DNA of 64,000 nt, from NCBI GenBank assembly GCA_014898415.1, contig RCTD01000012.1:372001-436000 (forward strand), written 5' to 3'. The translations under genes were made by a program, and so were the position numbers. The notes under the pieces are model-generated. The model had not been told where the DNA came from. It made no database searches and was given only the letters and a program-made list of their open reading frames with translations. Below are positions 1 through 10,489 of this stretch, piece by piece (positions within the stretch are counted from its first letter, which is position 1; each line of letters opens with the position of its first letter). The stretch is from Stromatinia cepivora (taxonomy: Eukaryota > Ascomycota > Leotiomycetes > Helotiales > Sclerotiniaceae).

Positions 1-162
1 TATCCTATTTAATTATTAGGATAAGCTTATATATTCTCTATTCAGAAATTTACCTTGCAGAAACTCAGAACACTATTAAAGGGTAGATGAATATATAAAA
101 ATAAATCAATTGGATATATCTGGTATCTTATAGACAATTGATAATTGCAGGTTTAATTATGA

Positions 163-365
163 ATATAAAGTCCTTTTAAATTGGTGATAGCAGATTGGAG
201 ATATTCTGATACCTTTAAGAGTTCTTTCAGATAAAATATAAATATAAAGTTCTTTTGAATTGGTAATTAAATATTTTTTCTAGATGAAATATAAATATAA
301 AGTCCTTTTGAATTGTAATGAAGGGTTTTTTCCAAATAGAATATAATTACGAAGTCCTTTAGAGT
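163..365. repeat. Degenerate direct repeats with core ATAAAGTCCTTTTGAATTG
   Basis: Four imperfect copies of a core near AATATAAAGTCCTTTTGAAT lie at about 163, 241, 291 and 341, spaced 50-80 bases apart. The last copy has diverged most. This is probably a decayed minisatellite or the edge of an old repeat; no function is visible. Confidence 0.55.
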
Positions 366-520
366 CAATTGGGTCGATATATTATATATCATGGTTCATT
401 TCAATATCATAATTATTATTTGTTATATACTCTAATAAATTTCGTACAATCTTTCCCTCAATCTTTCCCTGATAAGCTCAATCTCCTAATGATTATAAAT
501 CCTTTAAACTATTCATCGGG

Positions 521-661
521 ATCCTTTATTTCCTTTTACAATTATTTGTAATAAAGTTTATTTATAGATCCTTTATTTCCTTTTGCAATTACTTATAATA
601 AAATCTATTTATAAATCCTTTATTTCCTTTTGCAATTGTTTATAGTAAAGTCTATCAATTG
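521..661. repeat. 47-bp tandem repeat, three copies
   Basis: Three head-to-tail units start at 521, 568 and 615, each beginning ATCCTTTATTTCC and followed by TTTTGCAATT. Period is 47 bp. Copies differ by scattered, mostly transition-type changes. No coding sense is visible. Confidence 0.8.
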
Positions 662-699
662 ATAAAAAAGGATTCCAAATCTCCTAAAAGCAATTAACA

Positions 700-1030
700 T
701 TATTCTATTATAAACCATCTGCTATTCATATTTATCATCTCCTTATTTGATTCAGCTTTACATTTTCCATCTGATCCTGAACCTTCATTATCCTCTCTCT
801 CCAAACTAATATCCTCTATCCATCATCTAGCCCAACCTTTCTATCATTCCATTGATTGATTATAACTATCTCGATTAACCCATCATTGTCGGTAGCCATA
901 TGGTATACATCTGACCTTCTTTGTTCCCAATTGTAACCAATAGTCTATTAATGATTGTGATTCCTCCTTGATCCAATTACAATAGATTATATTTCCGTTA
1001 TCATCGATTTTCTGAAGCGAAATCCCTATA
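700..1030 (-). pseudogene. Relic coding fragment, unknown protein
   Basis: Read on the minus strand, this stretch gives a protein-like sequence rich in Trp, Tyr and charged residues, ending in an acidic Ser/Gly segment and a TAA at 700-702. It contains TGA and TAG codons where Trp would fit, including tandem ones, as expected for RIP of TGG. The amino-acid composition looks like a real old coding region, most likely from a transposon, but I do not recognise the family. Confidence 0.4.
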
Positions 1031-2377
1031 GGAATATTTGAACTATATAGATCTCATAAAACAAATTCATATATTATAACAAGATCAAAAAGTTTGCAAT
1101 ACAATTCGAAATCTGTATCAACAACTTTTGATTATCAAAAAATTTGTTTCTTTAATTGCTAATAAACTCACAAATAATATTACAATCTCCATGAGTTAAA
1201 GACTTTATTATTATACAATCTCTATATCATTCAATATCCAATCGATGATGCCGATAATGGGTAAAGCAGATTATAAAGATTCTTTAGAATTGTACGGTTT
1301 GAAAAAATTTTCCTGTTTGCTTTTTATATTATACAAATATTTATCCAATTAGATAATCATCACTATTATTTATATCAATATTCAGCTTCAAATCTTTTAG
1401 AAAATCTTTTATTTAAATATTTCATTATTATTTTATTGAACTCATTATGATTGATTATTCTTCAATACAAAAGTAAACATTTTCTAATCTTTATCAAAAT
1501 ACTGTTTTATCAGATATTAAAACCCAAACCGAACGGATTACCTACATTCGAAGCCAGAACAAATCCTTCAATCGAATTGCGAATACAACGATCCGAAATT
1601 GGGTGCGAGTAATAAACAATGGGGAGTTTTTTATACCATTTAAAAAGACTCAAAAGCGTAAAGGGGAAAAAAAAAGGGAAAAGTAGAGGACGGCAATATA
1701 TTATAATCGAAAACGCTTTAATTCGCTGTTTCGATGTATACGTATAAATAAATGTTAAAATCTCGAATACAACCATTCAGTGGATAGCCTTAAAGGTTCG
1801 AAACAAGGGCTTCCCTAAAGCGTTTCCTAATTTCGTTGTATTATGGTAATGGATACAAGATTTTAAGCAAAATCATATTTATATATATATCAATGAAATC
1901 TTTAAAGACAAAAAGCTTTACGATACATTAATATTCATTCCAATTATTCAATATTTCTTCAATTTTAACGGTTGTTTGGTCTATAAGTATTAATTCTTTT
2001 TGTATAATATATATAATATTGATTATTTTTTATATAAAATATTTATCAATTTTGGATAATGTTTTATATGAGTCGATACAATAATAATCAAATCTTATAA
2101 TAGGGATTTCCATTCAAAATCCTTTTCAATTATTATAACAATATATATGGATGGTAGTAATTGGGTGAAATTGGTTATCATCTTTCAAAGATCTTTAGGT
2201 TTCATCATTGAAAAAGAAGCTGCTAAGCAAATTCAATGCCCTTTCAATATTTATTTAATCTTCAACGATACCGGCTACATTACATATGAAATCATTATAG
2301 AATAGTTAGAACAAGTTTTTTTTATAAAAAGATATCCTTTACAAGAGGATTTTACTAATAATTATGTCTTTATATTA

Positions 2378-3208
2378 ATGGACAGTTTTTCTGTTTATTT
2401 AGGTAATAATATCTTTTTTACTAAGGCAATAGATATTTTTAAATGTATTCGCTTTATCATCCCCGATAATTTCATTAGCTACCTTCAACCTTGCAATTTG
2501 ATCGCTATTCTCCTATTGCAAATCAGTTATAAGAAATTCGAAAATGACTGGTATATTCGAAATATCACGTATTATTATAATCCCTTCTATACTATATCGC
2601 ATTGTAGAGTCGATATTATACAGTTTATATCATAGGCTGCCTTTGCTGTTTATCCTACTATTGAACAAAAAACTATCAATTGTTTCAAAAGCATTAATGC
2701 GAATATTAATGTAAATGGAAGTGAAGATTGTATATTATATATAAAGGGATTTAATCAACAATTAATTGTTGATCACATTTGGTCTGATAATCTCCCCCAT
2801 CGATCTGAAAATGTCGAAACTTATTAATCGCCTTTTATCAATTATAGGGATTTCAACAATACAAACCAAACATTTATTGAATACTTCGATAATCATCAAA
2901 ACATTAATATTGAGGATGTATCTAATCTATAACAAAGTATAAAGGCCATTGACTTGATGAATGCTTCCTTCCATAATGATATTACTGATTATATTGATTT
3001 TGAGTTTAATAATAATAATCAAGATAACAGTAATACAGAAGAAAATTCGTTTTATAATATATTTATAAAATTGGATAATGAAAATGAAATATACGAATCC
3101 GAAGCTTCACTAAAGATTCTCGAATCTTGGGAAATAGAGATCGATGATACTGTTAAAGTTAATACTGGAACTGGAGTTGGGAAAGGAAAGGCAAAAGTTT
3201 TATAGTAT
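2378..3208 (+). pseudogene. Relic of an unidentified transposon-type gene (C-terminal part)
   Basis: One plus-strand frame runs from about 2378 to a stop just after 3205, interrupted by only a few TAA/TAG codons (about 2633, 2825 and 2930). The final part, 2954-3205, is open and encodes an acidic, Asn/Asp/Glu-rich tail ending in a Gly/Lys-rich segment. The even amino-acid use and RIP-type stops suggest the 3' end of a decayed mobile-element gene. I recognise no domain, so no function is offered. Confidence 0.4.
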
Positions 3209-3493
3209 TTTATATAAAATATTATTTAATTCAATTCAATAATTTATAATATAAATATATTTCTTAAAATACTTTTTTTCTAAACCCAAAATCCCTTTTC
3301 AAATCTCTATTTCCTTTTCCGAAATTTATATATCCCTATATATTTATTTTATATATTTTTTGTTTCGCTGGTCTTTTATAATATCTATATAGATCTTTTC
3401 TTAACCCTTTATTTTATATAAAAACGTTATTAATTTCAGGAGCCTCTTCTTCAACAGAATGTAATTCAAATTCGCTTTCAGGAGTTATATTAA

Positions 3494-4261
3494 TTAGTTT
3501 ATTTGGGTCTTCGGGTATTCCGGTATCAGATCATCTAGTTCTTCATTTGGTTCTTTTGAAAATTCTTTTTCGTTAAAGGAGTAAACTATAATCATTGATT
3601 CGTTGTCTTCATTCTTTAAGCTTAATAAATCATTATAACCGTTATCTGAAGATAACAAAGAAGAAGAAGAAGACAACGACCCTGAAGAAGATGATGACTG
3701 TGAATGAAATAATGGTATATATGATGGTGGCGAAGGTGATGATGAAGAGGAAGAAAATGATGAACCCTGCCCTGATAGTTGTAGAGATGGAAGGCCTCCG
3801 ATTGGTAGCAGTAGATCTTGAGCCGGTATTTGGAGTTCACATTGTAGTATAAATCTTACTCCATACAGTCGTGTATATGGAAAATATATAGTATAATTAG
3901 ATGATTGTAGAACACTTAAAGGGCCTAATATATATAATAAAAGATTTAATAATTTGTACCTCTCATCTTTTCTTTTATTGTTCCTCGAAATATATATCAA
4001 TAGTATATCTAAAGGCCCCCTATTCCATAAATGAATCGATACCCAGACTATATAATTTGAATATATATAAAGATTATAAAACATATAAGGTAAACATAGA
4101 ATCAAATTCAATTGATCATTGTTCAAGCCAAGCTCTGCTATATCTACAAATAGGAATCTATGAAACATTAAAGGCAATCTATCTAGGTCTAAGAATGATC
4201 GGCCAATATATAGAAGATCAATTCGTACAGATAAAATCCCTTTCCTATTTGTATAACCCAA
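3494..4261 (-). CDS. Hypothetical 255-residue open frame with Ser-rich segment
   Basis: This is the longest uninterrupted frame in the left AT block. The first roughly 150 residues are hydrophobic and Leu/Ile/Tyr-rich, followed by a low-complexity Ser-rich stretch and an acidic tail. The opposite strand is also partly open (3901-4299), a warning that the openness may be a composition effect. It lacks a convincing start context and recognised motifs. It could be a fragment of a decayed element; I doubt it is expressed. Confidence 0.25.
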   Translation of the reverse strand: MGYTNRKGILSVRIDLLYIGRSFLDLDRLPLMFHRFLFVDIAELGLNNDQLNLILCLPYMFYNLYIYSNYIVWVSIHLWNRGPLDILLIYISRNNKRKDERYKLLNLLLYILGPLSVLQSSNYTIYFPYTRLYGVRFILQCELQIPAQDLLLPIGGLPSLQLSGQGSSFSSSSSSPSPPSYIPLFHSQSSSSSGSLSSSSSLLSSDNGYNDLLSLKNEDNESMIIVYSFNEKEFSKEPNEELDDLIPEYPKTQIN

Positions 4262-5204
4262 TGGTAATGATGTTCCTGTACCCTTTCCAATATCAATAAT
4301 TGGGAATTAAAACAATCGTTCATAATACTATCATAGAACATTTATAGAAACTATATATAACACCACACCAATTATATAATCTGATAACAAATCCTTCATA
4401 TAAGGGTAATCCATTATATGACTTATGAATATAAAAATATGAAACGTCACAACTGGATTATAAATAAACCTAATAGTAAAGGTTTATAGTATAAATATTT
4501 TGTCCAGTATTTTTGTATGATTTTCAAAAAGAAAAAAGTATTATAATAAAAAGTGTATCCAAAGCTTCCTTTTTTTTTATTCAATAATTTATAAAGCTTA
4601 CCTTTATAACCCCTTTTTATTTAACCCATTAAATAAAAAACTATAAAGGAATTTGAGAATTAACTACAAATAGACCCATTAAAAGCTTACCCGATTGATA
4701 TAAAGCTCGCTTGCATTGACCCCCACTCCATAGATCTTTTAAAACCTATATTTCTTAGATAATCTAAGAAACATCCTTACTAATTTATATTTTTAGATAA
4801 TTTAGAAATTATAAATTTTAGATAATCTAAAAATTGTGGATTTTAAATAATTTAGAAAATATTAGGCTTAAATGATTTCGGAGTGTTATATAATCTAGAT
4901 TCAATAGATTAAAGATATTATAGGTATTATGGATAGATATAATAACAAAATGATATATTATACAAAAATACTCTTATTTCCTATATTAATCTATTTATTG
5001 TATTTATCTTCTATAAAACCTTATTGTTCGCTTTCAATGTTTTTTTCTACTAGATTTCATCCTATTGAATTTATTCGAAAATACTTTGATATTTATCCCA
5101 TCATTTTATTTAAGGGAGAATTCTTTAGGTGTAAAAAGCGTTTGTATAGCATTTTCTGATATTATATTAGTATCTAGTAATATATCGATTTATTGATCTT
5201 GAGC

Positions 5205-5699
5205 TTACTTATCTTCAGTTTGTGTAGGTGATATTGTGGCTGTGGATTCGGTTTCTGGTGCTGAAATAGTAGAAATGATTTTCAATGTTAGAACAGCAAA
5301 GGTGGTTTCCAATGTTAAAGTAGTAAAGGGAATAGCAAAAGCGGGTTTTAATATTGAAGTAATGGAGGGAATAATAGAAACGGTCTTCAATGTTGAAGCA
5401 ATAGGGGGAGTAATAAAGACAGGTTTCAATGTTGAAGTAATGAAGGGAGTAGTAGAAGTGGTTTTCAATATTGGAATAGTGAGGGGAGTAGTAGAAACGA
5501 TTTTCAATATTAGTATTATAGAATCAGATTTTGGTATTGAAGTAGCGAGATTTGCTTTTGATATTAAATCGATTTTTCGTTTTCGAGTATTTTTAATTTT
5601 ATCATTTTGAATAACTTTATATTTACGTTTTCTGAGCTGCGATTTTGTATCAATATAAATCTCAATCTTGATTAACAAAACATATTCGTTGTTTAACAA
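5205..5699 (-). pseudogene. Repeat-bearing reading frame, Thr/Pro-rich on minus strand
   Basis: The minus strand is open for 164 codons, and its C-terminal half is a 13-residue Thr/Pro/Leu-rich repeat produced by a 39-bp tandem array (5305-5499). The plus strand is open through the same array (5236-5610), so the coding strand is uncertain. The frame overlaps a second minus-strand open frame (5662-5982) carrying a 12-bp repeat, so both may be pieces of one decayed repeat-rich gene. No known family is recognised. Confidence 0.3.
5305..5499. repeat. 39-bp coding-compatible minisatellite, five units
   Basis: Five units of exactly 39 bp start at 5305, 5344, 5383, 5422 and 5461, with partial units on both sides (from 5278 and from 5500). 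Each carries a core near TTCAATGTTGAAGTAATG. Period divisible by three keeps both strands open through the array. Differences between units are mostly transitions. Confidence 0.85.
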
Positions 5700-5787
5700 T
5701 TATTTTATTTACTTTTCTATTAATACACTTGACTCTTTTTCCATCTTTATTCTTATCTATACTCTTATTTACTATCTTGTCTACCTC

Positions 5788-5931
5788 CTCGTTCATTATT
5801 TCGTTCATTGTTTCATCCATTATTTCGTTTGCCACCTTATTTGCCACCTCGTTTGTCATTTCGTTTGCCACCTCGTTTACCACCTCGTCTACCACCTCGT
5901 CTGCCATCTCGTTTGTCACCTTGTTTTCTTT
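5788..5931. repeat. 12-bp minisatellite, about twelve units
   Basis: About twelve units of 12 bp with consensus near CTCGTTTGCCAC run from 5788 to 5931. On the minus strand this encodes a four-residue acidic repeat of the type Asn/Asp-Glu-Val-Ala/Val inside an open frame (5662-5982) that ends in a basic tail. Its Val/Ala/Glu pattern could form a helix. The array is less AT-rich than its surroundings. Confidence 0.85.
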
Positions 5932-7528
5932 TTCATTTTGCTCCCTGTTATGATCCATTATATAATGAAAGTTCATTTTCATTTCCTTTGATCAATATGA
6001 ATTAAATTCTTTTATTTAACATATTATCTTTTGATAATGGATAATAATATTAACAGGAATTGTAGGAGGTATAAACTTTCGATTAATAAAATTGCCGGAT
6101 TTCAAATCAGAATCATTTTTTGTATTGGAAATAATTATATATTTGTTATTTTTGAGTATAAAAAGATTATTTTTGTTTTTGAATCTTTTTTTATTTTGTT
6201 TTAAAAGAGTTTGAATTTTATATAATATTTAATCTTCAATAGATTTGTTAAATGAAATATTATTAGTTCGATTAATATTAATATGAAGTATAAAAGATTT
6301 GTAACATTTCTTTTGATCTATATTTTTCAAATCAAATATGATGAAGATTTTATTAGATTTTTAAAAATCTTTAATGAAATGAATCGTTTCTTTATTGAAC
6401 TTTATATCTCTTTTTCATTATATTAATTGTAATAGATTCATTTTATTAATATTTTGAGTCAAATAAGGAATATCAAAGTCGAAAAGAAAAATGAGTTTTT
6501 GGAGTTGAATCGATATTAAGTTTTTTTATGGAATAGCAATTTATCGAATTTTGTATTTACAATCTCCTTTTATAGTTTTGTTATTATTATTAATGTAAAT
6601 TGCTTTGATGCCTTTATTTATGAAAGATTCGGATACAGCGTTTTCATTGATTTCGGATTTATCATTATCATCTTCATTATTGTTGATTATATTCTCCAAA
6701 TTGCTTTTATTGTTTAAGGAGATATGTTTTGATTGAATTTTGGATATATACTTTTCTTGTGATATTTTCTTAATCAAATCAATTTATAAAATTCTATATT
6801 ACAAAAGATCATTTGTATTTTTAGAAAATTGATGTTTGATATTCGATGAAAGTAATTCGATCTTTAATTCAATAACTTGAAGATCAATAAATACAAAAAT
6901 GATATTCTTGAAAAAAAAAACAAATTGTTTATCTATAATGAAAAGGGGAAATCGAATAATAAGAAATATATCAATATCCAATAGATATTCGAAGGTAAAA
7001 CTTTGGGAGATATAAGATTGTATTTTTAGAAGAATAAATATTAAGGTGTGAAGATGGAGATCTAGATTGCAGTACTTTATAATTGCAGGGTATAGGTAAG
7101 GCTTAGTGTAAATGTATAAGATTTAACTAGTATAATGAATAAGGTTTACTTTATGAATTTCTAACCTCATTTTCTCAATCAATTAATCTATTTACTATTC
7201 AATCATTTTCTTATTTATCGATTTATAATAAATATAAATAAATATAATAAAAAGTATACCACTGTTTTTTAAGGTTATTGAATTTATTAATAATATATAC
7301 AAATAGAATATTTCAATCAAACAAAGGATTGAATCATTATTAGTAAAGAACAAATTCATAAATGCAACCCTATCCAAACCTAGTAGTAGCAAATAGAAAA
7401 GAATATTACGAAATAGAGGTATTGATTTGATTGATTATTTTGAATACCATCAATTACAAGTATGATTTTAAATCACTATCAAATTGTATATTAGTATATT
7501 AATAATAATAACATTAATCAAATCTCAT

Positions 7529-7712
7529 TTATATTATTCTTTTACCCTTAACTTTATCAATCCCTTCAATTACCAGAGCTTCCTCAAACTCTTTTCCAAA
7601 ATCAATAGATACATCGTTATACCAATAAGAATCTTTGAAATCTACAATATTTAAGCTTCCATAGTATACAACTATATTATCTAAGTTCCCTGTAAACGAA
7701 ATATCAAACGAT
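7529..7712 (-). pseudogene. Relic coding fragment, unknown protein
   Basis: The minus strand encodes about 55 residues of ordinary-looking protein (alternating hydrophobic and acidic residues, Trp, Tyr and Gly in place), ending in a Lys-rich segment and a TAA at 7529-7531. Just upstream the frame meets a TAA that could be a mutated Gln codon. Probably the C-terminal end of a decayed mobile-element gene. I do not recognise it. Confidence 0.35.
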
Positions 7713-8282
7713 TATAAATCTATATTTAAAACCTTAACTCTTATCATTATATCAAATATTTTGGTACAAATACAAAATCATATCGATTTTACAATGATTA
7801 TGGTTTACAAAGATCTCAACAATAAAACAAGGAATGAAATACAAAAGGATAGATCTGATATACCACCAAATTTGATTGATCAATGGATTGTTAGGGTTCA
7901 ACAATTTACAGAAATGGTATATAACTTAATATAAAAGAAATAAAAGGAAAAAGCCAAATGATAAATTAAACAAAGTAAAAAGGATGATTTTGGTAATAAA
8001 TTGAGAAAAGAAATATAGAGATTAAAGAATGCTTGATTTTATCAAAATATGAGTGTAAGAAAGATACAAAATGATAAAGGATATTGAACATTCATATTAT
8101 TTTTGAATTATAAAGTTTTATAATATTGTTATATATATATATAATTGAATAATAGTTTTGGGAATACTATATCTAGATAAATCAAATTAATAATAAAGAT
8201 TATGAATATATAATAAGATCTCAAAGAATAAGGATTCTCCTTTGTTTCAATTATATATATAAAGAAAAAATAATAATAAATC

Positions 8283-8520
8283 TACTCTTCATTGATATCC
8301 CCTTTCCTTACCCCCCCCCCTTTCTTTAGAAATCCTTCGAGTTTATTATAATCAGATTAAATTCAACCTTCACTTTACTGACCCTTTCTTGCCTCCCCTT
8401 TCTCTCCTCAGAAATCCTTCGAGTTTATTATGGTCAAATTAGATTCAATCTTCACTCCATTAAAATCCCCCTCCCTTACCCCCCCTTCCTCCTTCGAATT
8501 TATTATAATCAGATAATACC
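8283..8520. repeat. Imperfect C-rich tandem repeat, about 2.5-3 copies
   Basis: Three imperfect copies share a C-rich pyrimidine run (CCCCCTTTCCTTACCCCC type) followed by AATCCTTCGAGTTTATTATAA. Copies begin near 8290, 8383 and 8454; the last is shortened. The C-runs stand out in a block otherwise nearly free of C and suggest a late or RIP-resistant local expansion. Confidence 0.65.
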
Positions 8521-8808
8521 TATAATGGAAAAAAGTATTAATAATACACAATTATAGACTTATGAATCTAGGTTTTTATATTTTCTTATTTTTATAATTC
8601 AAAATAATCTTTTCTATAGGTAAGCTTTGATACATCTATTAATCCATTATCTACTTGTTCCCTTAAAGTTTATTAAAATCCTTAGAAGAATGCGGAAGAG
8701 ATAAGAAAAGGGAAAGAGGGGGAAGAGGGGGCAATAAGGCATATAAGCGAAATCTAAAGAGAATACAATCTAAATAAAATAAGTAAGATATTAGTCTTCA
8801 ATCGATAT

Positions 8809-8958
8809 TGTGACGAACCCAACGAGCGTTTAGAGATCAACCTTAGAATTAAAAGCTACAGAGCTAAAGAGAGTGTGCTACGAAGCTATATATATAATCG
8901 ATTCGGAGTTTAGTACTGTATTAATCCGATTGTATGCGATTATGTGTATCTTGTGATA
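8809..8958 (-). repeat. LTR of gag-only element, copy 1 (downstream LTR)
   Basis: A 150-bp repeat beginning TGTGACGAACCC on the plus strand and ending CTTGTGATA. It matches 10335-10484, 62341-62490 (inverted) and 63865 to the window end (inverted). Confidence 0.88.
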
Positions 8959-10334
8959 TTACCCCTCTTTTCTGAAGAGTTCGCCTCGAATTCATTTTAA
9001 ATGAATGATTTAAGTACAAAATGATCACTAATTTTCTTTTAATAAAAATTCCTGATATATGGATTGTATTACAGCTAACGAATATGTATCCATTGTACCA
9101 TTTGCCTTCTTCAAGTGATCTTCAAAATATCGGTCATTGATTATCTCTCCTAGATCTTCATCATCATTGTTTTCGGGTTTAGTAGTCAATATAATAGCTG
9201 GAATAGGTTTTTATCGATCTCGGATTTCTTGATGCAGGTTTAATGGATATGTTTGTATCTAATAAGAATTATTTTTATATTGTATATATTTATTTTGTTT
9301 GTATAAAAGAGTTCTTTCAGAAGGGGAAAATTCGGGCGTTTGTATGCGGGGTAGAATCAAAGTACGATTGGACTTGTTCGATTGGGTATCAAAAGGGTTA
9401 AGGGTATTAATAATATTAAGATTGCTAATGTTTATTGGATTGTAGTTCCGAGAGTGGGATGGATTCTGTAATATATATAGGGCTCTAGATTCACTAGAGT
9501 AGAATGATACAGGGAATCCATTTGTTATATAAGTAGCTAATTGTTATATAACCTGAACAAAATCGAGATAGAAATAAGGAAAAGAAAGTTATTGAGAAAG
9601 ACGATTTCTAAAAGTAATATTGAATTCATTATAAAAAATTGAGATTTTATTTGAATCGGATCAATTCTGATCTTTGGTTTCGTAAAGAGTCCTTTTGAAT
9701 TTTACAATATAAGTATATAAAGAATCGATTCCTTATTTGAAAGTAAATAACTTGTTTTCGGTTTTTTGAATTTTATTCGGATTGTTGTAAATATATATAA
9801 GTTGATTCAGGATCGTTGTATGATTTAAAGGAATATTTTGATCAAAAGAAGAAAGCTAAAGTAGTATTATAATTTGTATATAAGATTCGAGATTGAAATA
9901 AACATAGTAAAATTGAACTGTAGAATTGTCGATCGCAATGCTATCTATTTATAATTTCGCTTGAATCAAAGGAAGCCAGGTATCGAACTTTTGAAAACTA
10001 TTATTGAACTTTTCAGGATCAGGGAGAGAGGGTTTCGAACAAGAAAGAATATAAACAATAGAAGTATGTTCGAGAATCAGAAAGTATAGGAATAAGATTT
10101 CATCCTGTTGACAAATTATTTTGTTACGAAGTTCTGCAATCGCGAGGTTTATCGAATCATAATCTATAGTTTAGAAATTAAGAATAAGAAAAAAGATAAT
10201 ACCTTTGAATAATATTAAGAAGATCTATATGCAAGTGAATGAGTATAAATGTGTGTTTAGGATAGAAATAAACGGAGTGTATATAAGTATGAGTGTATAT
10301 TATTTTATTTCTTATCTAGAAGAGCTTTTAATAA

Positions 10335-10484
10335 TATAATGAATCCAATAAACATTTAAAAATCAATCTTAGAATTAAAAGCTATAGAATTAAAAAGAGT
10401 GTACTACGAAGTTATATATATGATCGGCTCGGAGCTTAGTACTGTACTAGTCCGATCGTACGCGATCACGTGTATCTCGTGACA
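10335..10484 (-). repeat. LTR of gag-only element, copy 1 (upstream LTR)
   Basis: Second 150-bp LTR of the same element, ending CTCGTGACA on the plus strand directly before the target duplication GATAT. The G of the other LTR's start has decayed to A (TATAATGAATCC against TGTGACGAACCC). Confidence 0.88.
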
Positions 10485-10489
10485 GATAT

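Larger units (their letters stand above)
1..8808. other. AT-rich, RIP-decayed repeat block (left part)
   Basis: Very AT-rich sequence with no intact conserved gene. Short protein-like stretches occur on both strands but are broken by TAA, TAG and TGA at sites where Gln or Trp codons would fit, as C-to-T decay on both strands would give. Separate entries cover the minisatellites, the relic frames at 700-1030, 2378-3208 and 7529-7712, and the longest frame at 3494-4261. In 1031-2377, 4262-5204, 6006-7528 and 7713-8282 I see only AT-rich sequence. RIP as the cause is inference from base bias and stop types. Confidence 0.75.
8809..10484 (-). mobile_element. Gag-only LTR retroelement, copy 1 (complete, RIP-decayed)
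   Basis: Two 150-bp LTRs (8809-8958 and 10335-10484) bound a 1,376-bp interior. The outermost ends pair as TGTGACGA and TCGTGACA, and the element is flanked on both sides by the 5-bp target duplication GATAT (8804-8808 and 10485-10489). LTR differences are nearly all transitions. The interior on the minus strand carries a decayed frame resembling a fungal Ty3/gypsy-type gag (around 10,030 downward), with no reverse transcriptase, RNase H or integrase space. It is therefore a non-autonomous element. A second copy at 62341 lies in the opposite orientation. Confidence 0.85.
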
